Source: Candidatus Anammoximicrobium sp. (GTDB lineage: Bacteria; Planctomycetota; Planctomycetia; Pirellulales; Pirellulaceae). From it: DNA of 64,000 bases. This document shows positions 7,654 through 16,205 of this stretch, piece after piece (the first letter of the stretch is position 1; each line of letters opens with the position of its first letter). The notes beneath the pieces are model-generated. The model saw nothing but the letters and a program-made list of their open reading frames with translations, was not told the origin of the DNA and did no database searches. The stretch lies in contig JAAYYU010000237.1 in assembly GCA_012515235.1 (NCBI GenBank), forward strand, positions 40,737-104,736. The letters run 5' to 3'. The position numbers and the translations under genes are program-made.

Positions 7654-8718
7654 CTACTTCCCGCCCTTGACGAGCAGACGCCAGGAAGACGCGGCGCGGT
7701 TGCCTGCCTCGTCCGTCAGGGTTGCCCGCAGTTCGTAGACCGCGCTGCTCAGAGACGTGCAATCCAGCGATACGGCAACGGCGTTGGCGTCCGCGCCGCG
7801 CTCGGTCGGCAGCGCCAAGTCGGCGCCCAGATGCACTTGGACGTCGCGAAGCCGGCTGGGCCCCACGGCGCGAATGGTCAGCCGTTGCACGCCTTCCAGC
7901 CGCGCCGTGCCCCAAGGCACGTGGTTCTGCGCCGACTCGAGCAGGGCCAGCGGCCACTGGCCCGCCTTGGCCACCGACCAGCTGAGTTTTCCTTCGCAGA
8001 CCGAACACAAACGCAGGGCGGCTCCGTTGACCACGGAGGGCACGGCCAGCGACAGCGTCCCGGTGTAGGCGTCGGCTACGTCCATCGCGCTGTGCAGATG
8101 ACCGGCGAAGTGACCGACGATCTGCTGCTGTTGCGCCAGCGTCAGATAGCGAACGGCTTTCTGGCCGCGGAGGCTGGCAAAACCGGGCGAGAGGTTGAAG
8201 GCGACACCATCGGGCGCCAACAGGGGTTCATGGCCAAACGTCAAGACGTGCTTGATTCCCGCTGCCTGCGAGGTCGCGATTTGACGCTCTAACTCCGCCA
8301 AGGCTTCGTCGGGCCGGTGGAAATTGAGGCCCACGAAGCGGTGTCCGTCGACATCGAACGCCGGATGGGTCGGCCCTACGAGGCGGTTGAAGACGTCCGG
8401 GGCGGCAGGCCGATCGTGGTTGCCCTGGACGCTGTACACCCGCACGCCGGCCCGGTCAATCTCAGCGCGGTAGCGGGCCAGGGAAGCCTCGTCGCCCAGT
8501 TCCGTGACGTCGCCGGTGACGAGGACGAAGGCGGGCCGAATGACGCGAATGGCGTCCACGACGCGCCGCAAATCCCGCACCCCTTCCTCGCGAAACCGAC
8601 CGGCGTCGGAGACGTTCACGTGCGGGTCGCTAATGTGGACGAAGACCACCGCGCAGGCCGGCGAACACGCCAGCGCGACTGCGGCAAACCAACCGACGAG
8701 GACCAGCATCCGGCGCAT
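7654..8718 (-). CDS. Exported calcineurin-like metallophosphoesterase
   Basis: 354 residues from the ATG at 8718, preceded by GGGAGGG, with a signal peptide ending near ACSPACA. The metallophosphoesterase motifs are all present: ISDPHV (Asp31, His33), VTGDV (Asp70), GNHD (100-102), FGHEP and GHLHS. The C-terminal 100 residues form a separate beta-rich domain that ends in LRATLTDEAGNRAASSWR, resembling Ig-like or fibronectin-like folds. It should hydrolyse phosphate esters in the periplasm or outside the cell with two bound metals. It is the last gene of a minus-strand cluster: 32 nt separate it from the GH42-like gene upstream. Its leader shares a 13-nt purine-rich block with the leader of 10995-11735. 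Confidence 0.85.
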   Translation of the reverse strand: MRRMLVLVGWFAAVALACSPACAVVFVHISDPHVNVSDAGRFREEGVRDLRRVVDAIRVIRPAFVLVTGDVTELGDEASLARYRAEIDRAGVRVYSVQGNHDRPAAPDVFNRLVGPTHPAFDVDGHRFVGLNFHRPDEALAELERQIATSQAAGIKHVLTFGHEPLLAPDGVAFNLSPGFASLRGQKAVRYLTLAQQQQIVGHFAGHLHSAMDVADAYTGTLSLAVPSVVNGAALRLCSVCEGKLSWSVAKAGQWPLALLESAQNHVPWGTARLEGVQRLTIRAVGPSRLRDVQVHLGADLALPTERGADANAVAVSLDCTSLSSAVYELRATLTDEAGNRAASSWRLLVKGGK

Positions 8719-8750
8719 CTGATTCCCTCCCTCTCTCCCGTTGCAGTGAG

Positions 8751-10889
8751 TCACGGCTGTGCTCCCACGATCTCCAGGACCTTGTAGATCCGCAGTTCCG
8801 GCAGCGTGAACTGCACTTGGCCGTTCCGCACTTCGGCCGGAAGCTCGGCGGCTTGACCCTGCGGATCGTAACAGCGGACTCGAGGTGCCGCGGTGATTCC
8901 CGGCAGACGCGCGGCCACCGCAATGCCTTGCTGTAGTTCCGGTTCGCCGGCCTGCACGCCCAGGGGCACGTTGTAGTTGATCAGGTGAACCACGTACCGG
9001 GACTGGCCAGGCCGGCGAAACGCGTTCACGCGGACCTTGGCCAGCGCGGCGTTCGGCGGATTGGCGATGACCGAAAACGAGCGGCCGGCCGTTTTCTCGA
9101 TCCAGTGGGGACAGAACGTCGCGGCTTGGCCGGCCGCGCCCTTTCCAACGCGCCGCACGGCCAGCGGCGTCGCGGGGTCCTGCGCGGCGAGCAGATCGGC
9201 CAGCGGCAGTTGGGCCGGACGCTGGCCGTGCTGGTCGAACTGCGGCGAAGCCCCGGTAACGACCAGGACGCCGCCGGCGTGGACATACTGTTTCAGCGCC
9301 GCGGCCTGATCGCCCGCCAGATGGCTGACCCGCGGCAGCACGACCGCGGCGTACTTGGCCAGGTTGTCGGTGGTCACTTGGCCGGCGATCAGGTAGTCGA
9401 ACAGGACGTGAGAGTCGAGCAGGCTCGCGGTGACTTTGCGTACCTCGGTTTGATGCTGCACGCCGCCGTCGAGCCATGCCAGGTCGGGCAGGACGACGAC
9501 GGCTACTTCGGCAAACGAGTCGAGCCTTTCATAAAGTTCCGGTTGCCGCTCGAAGAACGTCCGGTACTCCTGCTGCACTTGCATCAGCTCCGGATCGGCC
9601 CGCTGCAGGAAGCCGCCGCCTCCGCCGAAAGCCGCCGCTTCGGCGTTGCCCAGGGCGGCCGAGGCGAGGTTCATCTCCAGCAACTTCCGCTCGGCGATTG
9701 GGACTTGCCAACCGGGCCGCGTGAGCAGGATTGGGCGCACCTTGCGTCGCAGGCACTGCACGAACTTGTACTCGAAGATATTGTCGTTGTACTTCTTGAC
9801 GCTCACGTCTTCCACGATTGGCCGCAAAGCCATGCCCGGATTCGTGCCGTCGGGACCGACCGACCGTTCGAACATGATCAGGTCTGTGTCGGGGTAGATG
9901 TGCAGGATGTTCTCGGGCCGCTTCTCGCCGCCATTGGGAAACACGACGAACGGTTTTCCGGTGATCCGCGTCCCGGCGTCGGCGATGGCCTGCAGGTGCT
10001 CTTTCAGGCAAGCGCAGCGGAACCGCTGCGTCTCGGCCCACAGCAAGCCGGGCTGTTTGGAGTCGCCCAGCGCGGGGTCCGGCACGCCGAACAGCCGTTG
10101 CCGTTGGTCGGCGGTGTAGCGCTGGCCGAGCCAAGCCCGCCATTTCTGCTGGCACACCGGGCAGTGGCAGCGCAACGAGCCGGCGTTATCGACGAACACT
10201 CCGTCCACTCCGCAGCGGGCGACATTTTCCACCACTTTCTCCGTCCAGTAGCGCCATTCGGGACGATTCTGGCAAACAGCGTAGCGGATGTTCGGCTCGT
10301 AGCCGGGGTAGAACTCGCCGGTAAACGTGTAGAAGAAGTGGGGCTTGCCATCAGGCCTGACTTGGATCCACTGGAAGGGATCGCTCGCGGGCCGCGGGCC
10401 AAGCGCGAACGCCTGGTACTCGTCCCAGCGATCGAAGAACTCCCAAAAGCCCGCCCGCCGTTCGGGATGGCCGCCGATGGTCATGCTGCAGATGTAAGGC
10501 GTGACCCACTTGACGCCCGCCTGGTGCAGGTCCTCGACGAGTTTGGTCAAATCGGCCACCCGCCGCTGAGTTTCGGCAGGCGAAAGGCGGCGGATGTAGT
10601 CCTCCGGGGCGTACGGTTTGCGTTTGCCGTAAGCCTGGTTCTCGCCGCCCAAGGCCTGGATCGGGCCCCAGTTGTGGGTAAAGGGAACGTCCTTGCCAAG
10701 GTGCAAGAGCGTGGGCGGAGCCTGGGAAATGCGCTCGATGTAGGCCGGGGAACGGACGTGGTCCGCGCCGTAGTCGAGGATGTAGGTGAAGGGCGATTGG
10801 GTCAGGACCGCAGCCGGCGGGTCGCCGGCAGTCGCAGTCTGCAGGATGAACAGAATTGCCAAAAATGCCAGGCAGTGGACGCTTCGCAT
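8751..10889 (-). CDS. Exported GHL/GH42-like protein with CxCxxC cluster and trimerisation-like domain
   Basis: 712 residues from the ATG at 10889 (GAGG about 8 nt upstream); signal peptide 1-21. Residues about 30-400 look like a TIM barrel: HNWGPIQALGGENQAYG, a Tyr-rich FTGEFYPGY, then GVDGVFVDNAGSLRCHCPVC with Asp234 at a catalytic-looking strand end and a Cys cluster at 241-246 that probably binds metal. Residues about 460-600 (VVVLPDLAWLD..., YAAVVLPRVSHL, AGGVLVVTGAS) match the Rossmann-like trimerisation domain of GH42 beta-galactosidases, followed by a small beta domain. This suggests an extracytoplasmic glycosidase. The usual two catalytic Glu could not be placed with certainty. Central gene of the minus-strand cluster. 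Confidence 0.7.
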   Translation of the reverse strand: MRSVHCLAFLAILFILQTATAGDPPAAVLTQSPFTYILDYGADHVRSPAYIERISQAPPTLLHLGKDVPFTHNWGPIQALGGENQAYGKRKPYAPEDYIRRLSPAETQRRVADLTKLVEDLHQAGVKWVTPYICSMTIGGHPERRAGFWEFFDRWDEYQAFALGPRPASDPFQWIQVRPDGKPHFFYTFTGEFYPGYEPNIRYAVCQNRPEWRYWTEKVVENVARCGVDGVFVDNAGSLRCHCPVCQQKWRAWLGQRYTADQRQRLFGVPDPALGDSKQPGLLWAETQRFRCACLKEHLQAIADAGTRITGKPFVVFPNGGEKRPENILHIYPDTDLIMFERSVGPDGTNPGMALRPIVEDVSVKKYNDNIFEYKFVQCLRRKVRPILLTRPGWQVPIAERKLLEMNLASAALGNAEAAAFGGGGGFLQRADPELMQVQQEYRTFFERQPELYERLDSFAEVAVVVLPDLAWLDGGVQHQTEVRKVTASLLDSHVLFDYLIAGQVTTDNLAKYAAVVLPRVSHLAGDQAAALKQYVHAGGVLVVTGASPQFDQHGQRPAQLPLADLLAAQDPATPLAVRRVGKGAAGQAATFCPHWIEKTAGRSFSVIANPPNAALAKVRVNAFRRPGQSRYVVHLINYNVPLGVQAGEPELQQGIAVAARLPGITAAPRVRCYDPQGQAAELPAEVRNGQVQFTLPELRIYKVLEIVGAQP

Positions 10890-10994
10890 GGTAGGAGCCT
10901 CGGCGAGAGTAAGTGTGGTGCGACAGCCTTGCGCGGCCGTGGGGACAGTCAGGGCGAACGCTTCCGGCGGTCTCGAAGGGCCGGTCGGAGGCGG

Positions 10995-11735
10995 TCAAGG
11001 ATGCTTGCGTTTGCCGAACATCAGGGCCCATTCTGCACAAGCCGAAAGATACGGCGGCAGAGCGGGATCGAGCCACAGTTTCACGTCGTCGACGTTCCAG
11101 GGGCCGGTCTTCGGCTTGAGCAGGGCCAGTGACCAGACCGCACCGTCGGCCTGCGGCGGCACCGAAACGCGGATCCGTTGTGTCGTGTCGTAGTCGCCTT
11201 CTTCCTCGACCACGGTCCGGCCGTCGGGCCCGCGGATCTGAACGCGAGCTCCTTCGCGGGGCGTTGCGGCGACGAGCCACATGCTGAACTGCTTTGCGCC
11301 GCGCGGCACGTAGAAAAACAACTGTGTCACACCGCGGGCCGTCTGCAGCGGGACCGTCTCGCGGGCAACCCACGCCGACGGCGTGGCTCCCGTGTCGGCC
11401 CGGCAGGCATTCCAGCCGCTGGCCAGTTCCAGGACGTGCAACCCGTCGGCCGCGGCTGGAATCGACAGCCGGAATTCCTCGCCCAGCGACACCTCGCCGC
11501 TGCTGACCGTGCTGCTGTCGGGACCGATGAGCGTAAAGTGCAGCACGTCCGCGTAAACCGCAGAGTACTTCTGAGCCTGCAGGACCACCTCGTCCTGCCG
11601 GCCCGCGTCAGGCAGCACGGCAAGGTAGTTGGTCTGGCGCAGGATCGGGCCCGGTTCAGCGGCGGCCTCGAGATGTTGTACGAAGCTGCCGGAGGCGATT
11701 AGGGCCGCAAGCAATAGACTGGACCGAATTGTCAT
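10995..11735 (-). CDS. Exported beta-rich protein of unknown function
   Basis: 246 residues from the ATG at 11735, preceded by GGGAGGGA; signal peptide MTIRSSLLLAALIASGSF. The sequence is beta-rich without obvious catalytic motifs. It carries pieces such as GVTQLFFYVPRGAKQFSMWL and RIRVSVPPQADGAVWSLAL that resemble jelly-roll or pre-peptidase-type domains which bind sugars or decorate secreted enzymes. It ends WLDPALPPYLSACAEW, a tail seen in planctomycete proteins attached to GHL domains. First gene of the cluster followed by the GH42-like protein (105 nt) and the metallophosphoesterase, so it probably assists the same polymer degradation. Function not recognised. Confidence 0.6.
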   Translation of the reverse strand: MTIRSSLLLAALIASGSFVQHLEAAAEPGPILRQTNYLAVLPDAGRQDEVVLQAQKYSAVYADVLHFTLIGPDSSTVSSGEVSLGEEFRLSIPAAADGLHVLELASGWNACRADTGATPSAWVARETVPLQTARGVTQLFFYVPRGAKQFSMWLVAATPREGARVQIRGPDGRTVVEEEGDYDTTQRIRVSVPPQADGAVWSLALLKPKTGPWNVDDVKLWLDPALPPYLSACAEWALMFGKRKHP

Positions 11736-12139
11736 CGATCGTTCCCTCCCTCTCAAGTCTGGCGAGGCGGACGGAAGCACGGGGTGACAGAAAGACACGA
11801 AAACGCAACCTGTGGCTGGGCAGAAAAAAGCACCGGCTTCTTCGCTGCCCCTCGTCCGCACCATGCTTGTCCGCTCCCCCGTCTTTCTGTCGCGTTCCGG
11901 CGGCAAACGTTGTTGACCATAACGTGGAGTCTATCTTTCTGTCGCAGCGCTTGCCAGTCCGGACGCCGTGCCGTAATCTGAGGCGGCGTCAGGCGTCGCT
12001 TCATGGGGCGAACGGAAATCACTTCGCCCCAAGGCGGACCGAAGTCCGCCCCACCATCCGGCGAGTCGTGCTGGGCGGCACGCGAGTGCGTTGTCCCGGC
12101 CGAATTCAAGGGCTATCCGAAAATCGAGTCTCCCATCTC
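11736..12139. other. 404-nt divergent intergenic region, no recognised element
   Basis: Lies between the minus-strand secreted-protein cluster and truB. It is less GC-rich near 11790-11950. A TTGACC at 11913 and a TATCTT at 11932 are only 13 nt apart, too close for a normal promoter. No gene, hairpin or repeat was found. Confidence 0.4.
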
Positions 12140-13015
12140 ATGTTTGGACTGCTGAACGTCAACAAACCGTCCGGGATCACGTCGCGCGACGTGGTGAACC
12201 GCGTGCAGCGACTGGTGCGCGGCGTCAAGGTTGGCCATGCGGGGACGCTGGACCCGTTGGCGACCGGCGTGCTGGTTGTGGCGTTGGGCCCCGCCACGCG
12301 GTTGGTGGAATATGTCCAACGGATGCCCAAGACGTACGTCGGCACGTTTTTGCTGGGCCGCGCCAGCGACACGGAAGACGTCGAAGGCAAGGTCGTCGAA
12401 CTGGAGAACCCGCCGCGGCCGACCGCCGGCGAGATCGAAGCGGCCTTGCCGCACTTGACGGGCATGATCGAGCAGCGGCCCCCCGCCTTTTCGGCGCTCA
12501 AGGTTCAGGGACGCCGGGCGTACGAGGTGGCTCGCCGCGGCGGCGCGGTGGAACTCCGGCCGCGGCCAGTCGAAGTCCACCGGTTGACGCTCGTGCGCTA
12601 CGCGTACCCCGAATTGCAGCTGGAGGTGTGCTGCGGCTCCGGCACCTACATCCGCTCGCTCGGCCGCGACGTGGCCCAGGCGTTGGGCACTGCCGCCGTC
12701 ATGTCGGCGCTGATCAGAACGGCGATCGGCGATTTCCGCATCGAAGAGTCATGCCGGACAGACGACCTGACAGCGGAGACGATTCGCGGTCAGCTCCTTC
12801 CACCGGGACGAGCGTTGGTGCAGTTGCCGTCGGTCCCGCTGGCCGCCGACGAAATCCGCCGCCTTGCCGACGGCGTGGCGATTCCCAACCGTTGGCAGCT
12901 GAACGCCCCCGAACTGGCGGCCGTCGATGGCCAAGGCCAGCTCATCGCGATCCTCGTCCCCCGCGGTCGTGATGAACTGGGGCCGTTGCGGAATTTCCCG
13001 CGGCCGTTGTCCTGA
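12140..13015 (+). CDS. truB: tRNA pseudouridine(55) synthase
   Basis: 291 residues beginning MFGLLNVNKPSGITS, the standard TruB start. The ATG at 12140 is preferred on this homology although its ribosome site is weak. The catalytic motif GHAGTLDPLATGVLVV carries the nucleophilic Asp38; RPPAFSALKVQGRRAYEVAR and CGSGTYIRSLGRD are the other conserved TruB blocks. The enzyme converts U55 in the T-loop of tRNAs to pseudouridine in the cytoplasm. A short C-terminal extension follows the core. It stands alone here: rbfA, infB or rpsO, often adjacent in other bacteria, are not next to it. It converges with the EF-hand gene 30 nt away. Confidence 0.95.
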   Translation: MFGLLNVNKPSGITSRDVVNRVQRLVRGVKVGHAGTLDPLATGVLVVALGPATRLVEYVQRMPKTYVGTFLLGRASDTEDVEGKVVELENPPRPTAGEIEAALPHLTGMIEQRPPAFSALKVQGRRAYEVARRGGAVELRPRPVEVHRLTLVRYAYPELQLEVCCGSGTYIRSLGRDVAQALGTAAVMSALIRTAIGDFRIEESCRTDDLTAETIRGQLLPPGRALVQLPSVPLAADEIRRLADGVAIPNRWQLNAPELAAVDGQGQLIAILVPRGRDELGPLRNFPRPLS

Positions 13016-13045
13016 CTCGGACCGTTCGATCGATCCCAGATCATT

Positions 13046-13975
13046 TCACTCCTTGGGGGCACTCGGACGGCCGCGGTACCGTTCGCGGGCCTTCTGCAGT
13101 TCTTCTTTGCTCAACGAACCGTCGCCGTCGACGTCGGCCCGCATCAGCCCTGGGGCCATCCGTTCCGGCAGTTCGTCCTTGGTCAGCTTGCCGTCGCCGT
13201 TCTTATCCAGGCGTTGGAACAACTCGTCCGCGGAGGGCATGACACCGCCGGGGCCCGCCGCCGATAGCTTCTGGCGGGCTGCCGTCAACTCTTCCTTCGT
13301 CACCGCGCCGTCGGCATTCGCATCCGCGCGCATCAGGAACGGGGCCATCCGCTCCGGCAGTTCTTCTTTGATCAGCTTGCCGTCGCCGTTGGCGTCCAGA
13401 CGCTGGAACATCTCGTCCACGGTAGGCCTGCCGCCGCCGGGGCCGGCCGCCGACAGCTTCTTACGGGCTTCGGCCAACTCCTCCTTCGTCACCTCGCCGT
13501 CGCCGTTGGCGTCCGCACGCATCAACCGCTCGGCGGCGGACTCCGGCAGTTCGTCCTTGGTCAGCTTGCCATCGCCGTTTTTGTCCAGTCGCTGGAACAT
13601 CTGCTCCGGATTGAACGCCGCAGGACCACCCCGTCCGGCTGCGGCGGCTGCCAGTTTTTTGAAGCTTGCCTCCAATTCCGCCTTGCTGATCGCGCCGTCT
13701 CCGTCGGCGTCTGCTTGCTGCAAGCGTTCGGCGCGGCCGGCCGGCAGTTCGTCCTTCGTGAGTTGGCCGTCGGCGTTCTTGTCCAGCTGTTGAAAAACCC
13801 GCTCGGCGGACGGCATTTTGGCCGAGGCACCTGGGCTGCCGGGTCCGCCGGGGCGACCGGGACCGCCCTGCCCGACTCCCGGACCGCGGCCCTGCGCGTA
13901 GGCCTGGTCTCCGGCGATCAACATCAGCCCGGCGGTGAGGACAAAGCCAATCGAAGCGAATCTGGATCGAAGCAT
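13046..13975 (-). CDS. Exported protein with eight EF-hand calcium-binding loops
   Basis: 309 residues from the ATG at 13975 (GGGAG upstream); signal peptide with cleavage near GDQAYAQ, then a Gly/Pro-rich linker to about residue 55. The rest consists of four repeats of an EF-hand pair. Each odd loop reads like LDKNGDGKLTKDELP and each even loop like ADANGDGEVTKEEL, giving eight canonical D-x-D/N-x-D-G loops separated by Ala/Gly/Pro-rich spacers. All loops keep the acidic positions, although one has N-A-D in place of D-G-D. This type of secreted calmodulin-like protein is common in planctomycetes and is presumed to bind calcium outside the cytoplasm; a specific role is unknown. Confidence 0.88.
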   Translation of the reverse strand: MLRSRFASIGFVLTAGLMLIAGDQAYAQGRGPGVGQGGPGRPGGPGSPGASAKMPSAERVFQQLDKNADGQLTKDELPAGRAERLQQADADGDGAISKAELEASFKKLAAAAAGRGGPAAFNPEQMFQRLDKNGDGKLTKDELPESAAERLMRADANGDGEVTKEELAEARKKLSAAGPGGGRPTVDEMFQRLDANGDGKLIKEELPERMAPFLMRADANADGAVTKEELTAARQKLSAAGPGGVMPSADELFQRLDKNGDGKLTKDELPERMAPGLMRADVDGDGSLSKEELQKARERYRGRPSAPKE

Positions 13976-14081
13976 GAATTTCTCCCTGTCGGAATGGAAG
14001 TGGAGCGGAACCGTGGTGTTGCGAACGTCGCCGCACACGAACTTGAACCCCGGCGGCCCAGAAAGGAATCGGCGGATCGCG

Positions 14082-15548
14082 TCATTTTTTTGCCGCCGCG
14101 TGGAACAAGCGGGACCGCAAGTCGAACAATCTGTGGTCGCGGCCCACCAGGTAGGGCCGGGCGTTGCGAATCGCCAGCAGCGAATCATCGCACGAGGCGA
14201 ACTGGGCCTGGGCAACGCCGCGGGCTTCACCGGCGCTGGGAGGCGAATAGACCGGGCGCCCGCCGCGAAAGACCGGAATCAACAGATCCTGATGCCCGGC
14301 ATGAGCGGGCGGCAATTGAGCCAGATCGGACTCCAACGGCACCAACTGCAGCGGGGCGGACAATCCGCTGGGTTCGTCGTAGATCACGTCCGCCGCGAAG
14401 CGGCCCGCGGCCGTCTGCAAACGGCGGACTTGCAGAATGCCGGGATCGGACGACTTGCTGCCCTGTTCGGACAGCTTGAGTTTGTACGTCCAGTTTCCGT
14501 CCGTATCGCGCAGTGCTGCCAGCTTGTACACGCCGCCCAGCGCCGGCTGATCGTGGGCGGTCACCAGTCGCGTGCCGACTCCCCAGACATCGATACAGGC
14601 CCCGCTCTGCAACAACAGCTCGATGCGCTCCTCATCCAAATCGCCGCTGGCAACGATCGCCGCTCCGGGGAACCCGGCCTCGTCCAGCATGCCACGCGCC
14701 GTGCGGCTGAGCGTGGCAAAATCGCCTGAATCCAGGCGGATGCCGAGCAGTTGATGCCCGTCGCGGCGCAAGGCCTCCGCCACAGAAATCGCGTTGCGGA
14801 CGCCGATCAGGGAGTCGTAGGTGTCCACCAGGAAGATGCAGTTGTCCGGCATGGCCGCTGCGTAAGCCTGAAACGCCTCGCGTTCTTTGTCAAAGGCCAT
14901 CACCCAGCTGTGGGCGTGCGTGCCCTTGACGGGGATCCCAAACAGCTTGCCCGCCAGCACGTTGGAGGTGGCCGCACAGCCGCCGATGTAGGCCGCGCGG
15001 CTAGCCGCCAATCCGCCGTCGATGCCCTGAGCCCGCCGCAATCCGAACTCCAGCACCGGCCGCCCGGCTGCCGCCCGGCAAACGCGCGCCGCCTTGGTCG
15101 CGATCAGCGTCTGGAAGTTGATCATGTTCAGCAGCGGCGTTTCGATGATCTGGCTCTGCAGCAACGGTCCGCGGACACGGACCAACGGCTCGCCCGCGAA
15201 CACCATCGTGCCTTCGACGACGGCGTCTACGTCGCAACGGAATTCGAGTTGGCTCAGGTAATGGACAAACGCCGGCTCAAACAGGGGCTTGCCGGCTGCG
15301 GTCGAGACCGACGCCAAGTACTCAAGATCGTCGGGGGCAAACTTCAGACCGCGGAGGAAATCGACGGCATAGCTCAGTCCGCAGGCGACGGCGAATTGAC
15401 CGCCAAACGGGTGACGCCGAAAGCTCAGATGAAAGACGGCCTCCCGATCCGCCAGGCCTTGTTTCCAATAGGCGTACGCCATCGTCAGCTGGTAAAGATC
15501 CGTCAGCAAAGCCAGTGAATCGCGGTACAGGCTGGGCAAAACAGTCAC
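14082..15548 (-). CDS. pncB: Nicotinate phosphoribosyltransferase
   Basis: 488 residues if started at the GTG at 15548, which has AAAGG about 10 nt upstream and places the family start LALLTDLYQLTMAYAYW near residue 12. A TTG at 15602 would add 18 residues without known counterpart. Conserved blocks are EFGLRRAQG, GTHAHSWVMAF (with the family His), RLDSGDFATLS and ASGDLDEERI (phosphoribosyl binding). The enzyme joins nicotinate to PRPP using ATP, salvaging NAD in the cytoplasm. About 105 nt separate its stop from the EF-hand gene start on the same strand. The N-terminus is the only uncertain part. Confidence 0.92.
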   Translation of the reverse strand: MTVLPSLYRDSLALLTDLYQLTMAYAYWKQGLADREAVFHLSFRRHPFGGQFAVACGLSYAVDFLRGLKFAPDDLEYLASVSTAAGKPLFEPAFVHYLSQLEFRCDVDAVVEGTMVFAGEPLVRVRGPLLQSQIIETPLLNMINFQTLIATKAARVCRAAAGRPVLEFGLRRAQGIDGGLAASRAAYIGGCAATSNVLAGKLFGIPVKGTHAHSWVMAFDKEREAFQAYAAAMPDNCIFLVDTYDSLIGVRNAISVAEALRRDGHQLLGIRLDSGDFATLSRTARGMLDEAGFPGAAIVASGDLDEERIELLLQSGACIDVWGVGTRLVTAHDQPALGGVYKLAALRDTDGNWTYKLKLSEQGSKSSDPGILQVRRLQTAAGRFAADVIYDEPSGLSAPLQLVPLESDLAQLPPAHAGHQDLLIPVFRGGRPVYSPPSAGEARGVAQAQFASCDDSLLAIRNARPYLVGRDHRLFDLRSRLFHAAAKK

Positions 15549-15634
15549 GGAAAAGGAAGCCTTTCGAAATCTGCGCGAAGGAAGTAATGCCTTTCCTGCC
15601 AAGCACTTTCGTCATATCCAAGTTCCCTGACGCT

Positions 15635-15663
15635 TTGACAGCTCAGGCGGCAGTTCCTATTCT
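15635..15663 (+). promoter_or_regulatory. Sigma70-like promoter for the small Cys/His-rich protein
   Basis: TTGACA at 15635-15640, a 17-nt spacer and TATTCT at 15658-15663. The -10 lies 32 nt before the ATG at 15696, giving a leader of about 25 nt with its ribosome site. One of the best promoter matches in the window. Confidence 0.6.
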
Positions 15664-15695
15664 TTGGTTGTACCATTCGGTGGCGAGAAGTCGAG

Positions 15696-16082
15696 ATGCT
15701 GCGTTCCCTGCGTCCTGCAAATTGGTTGTCGGTTGTCTTGGCGGTGCTGTGCGCCGTCCAGGGAACGAGCCTGGGGACCGCGCATCATCTGTGCTGTGGT
15801 CACCCGTCCCACGTACACCACCTGGTGAATTGTCACGGCTGGCACGATGGCTGCGTTCCGAAGGACTGGCAGTGGGATCACCGTCATCCGGCCCCGGTTT
15901 CGCCTGCCCACGACGCCCACAACTGCTTGGCCTGCCGATACGTCGCCGAGCGCGGTTTGCTGCCGCGAACCATCCGGGTGGAGGATGTGGCGGTCTTCGT
16001 CGAGCCCCTGGGGGCCGTGGCTCCCATGCTGCTGATCGCGGCGGTGTCTTCCAGCTATGACTGCCGCGCTCCTCCTGTCTGA
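15696..16082 (+). CDS. Small Cys/His-rich exported or membrane protein, unknown function
   Basis: 128 residues; ATG at 15696 with GAGAAG 6 nt upstream and a good promoter before it. An N-terminal hydrophobic segment (LSVVLAVLCAVQGTSLGTA) looks like a signal peptide. It is followed by a His/Cys-dense stretch (HHLCCGHPSHVHHLVNCHGWH and later HDAHNCLACRYVAE) with about ten His and seven Cys in 60 residues, then a C-terminal hydrophobic segment. The spacing suggests metal binding, perhaps zinc or copper, outside the cytoplasm; no family is recognised with confidence. It lies 123 nt upstream of a DUF1559 gene on the same strand, an association that may be functional. Confidence 0.65.
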   Translation: MLRSLRPANWLSVVLAVLCAVQGTSLGTAHHLCCGHPSHVHHLVNCHGWHDGCVPKDWQWDHRHPAPVSPAHDAHNCLACRYVAERGLLPRTIRVEDVAVFVEPLGAVAPMLLIAAVSSSYDCRAPPV

Positions 16083-16205
16083 ATCCAGTTCGTCGGAATG
16101 ATCGGAGGGGACCGTCTGCGCCGGCTTTCTGGGCTGCTGGTCCGACGTTTCTACGACGGCTCGAATTCCTTGCTTACCGAGAACTCTACGACGGGAGAAT
16201 CCGCC

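Noticed and set aside
11913..11937. TTGACC and TATCTT as a promoter for truB
   Set aside because: Spacing is 13 nt, far from the usual 16-18 nt.
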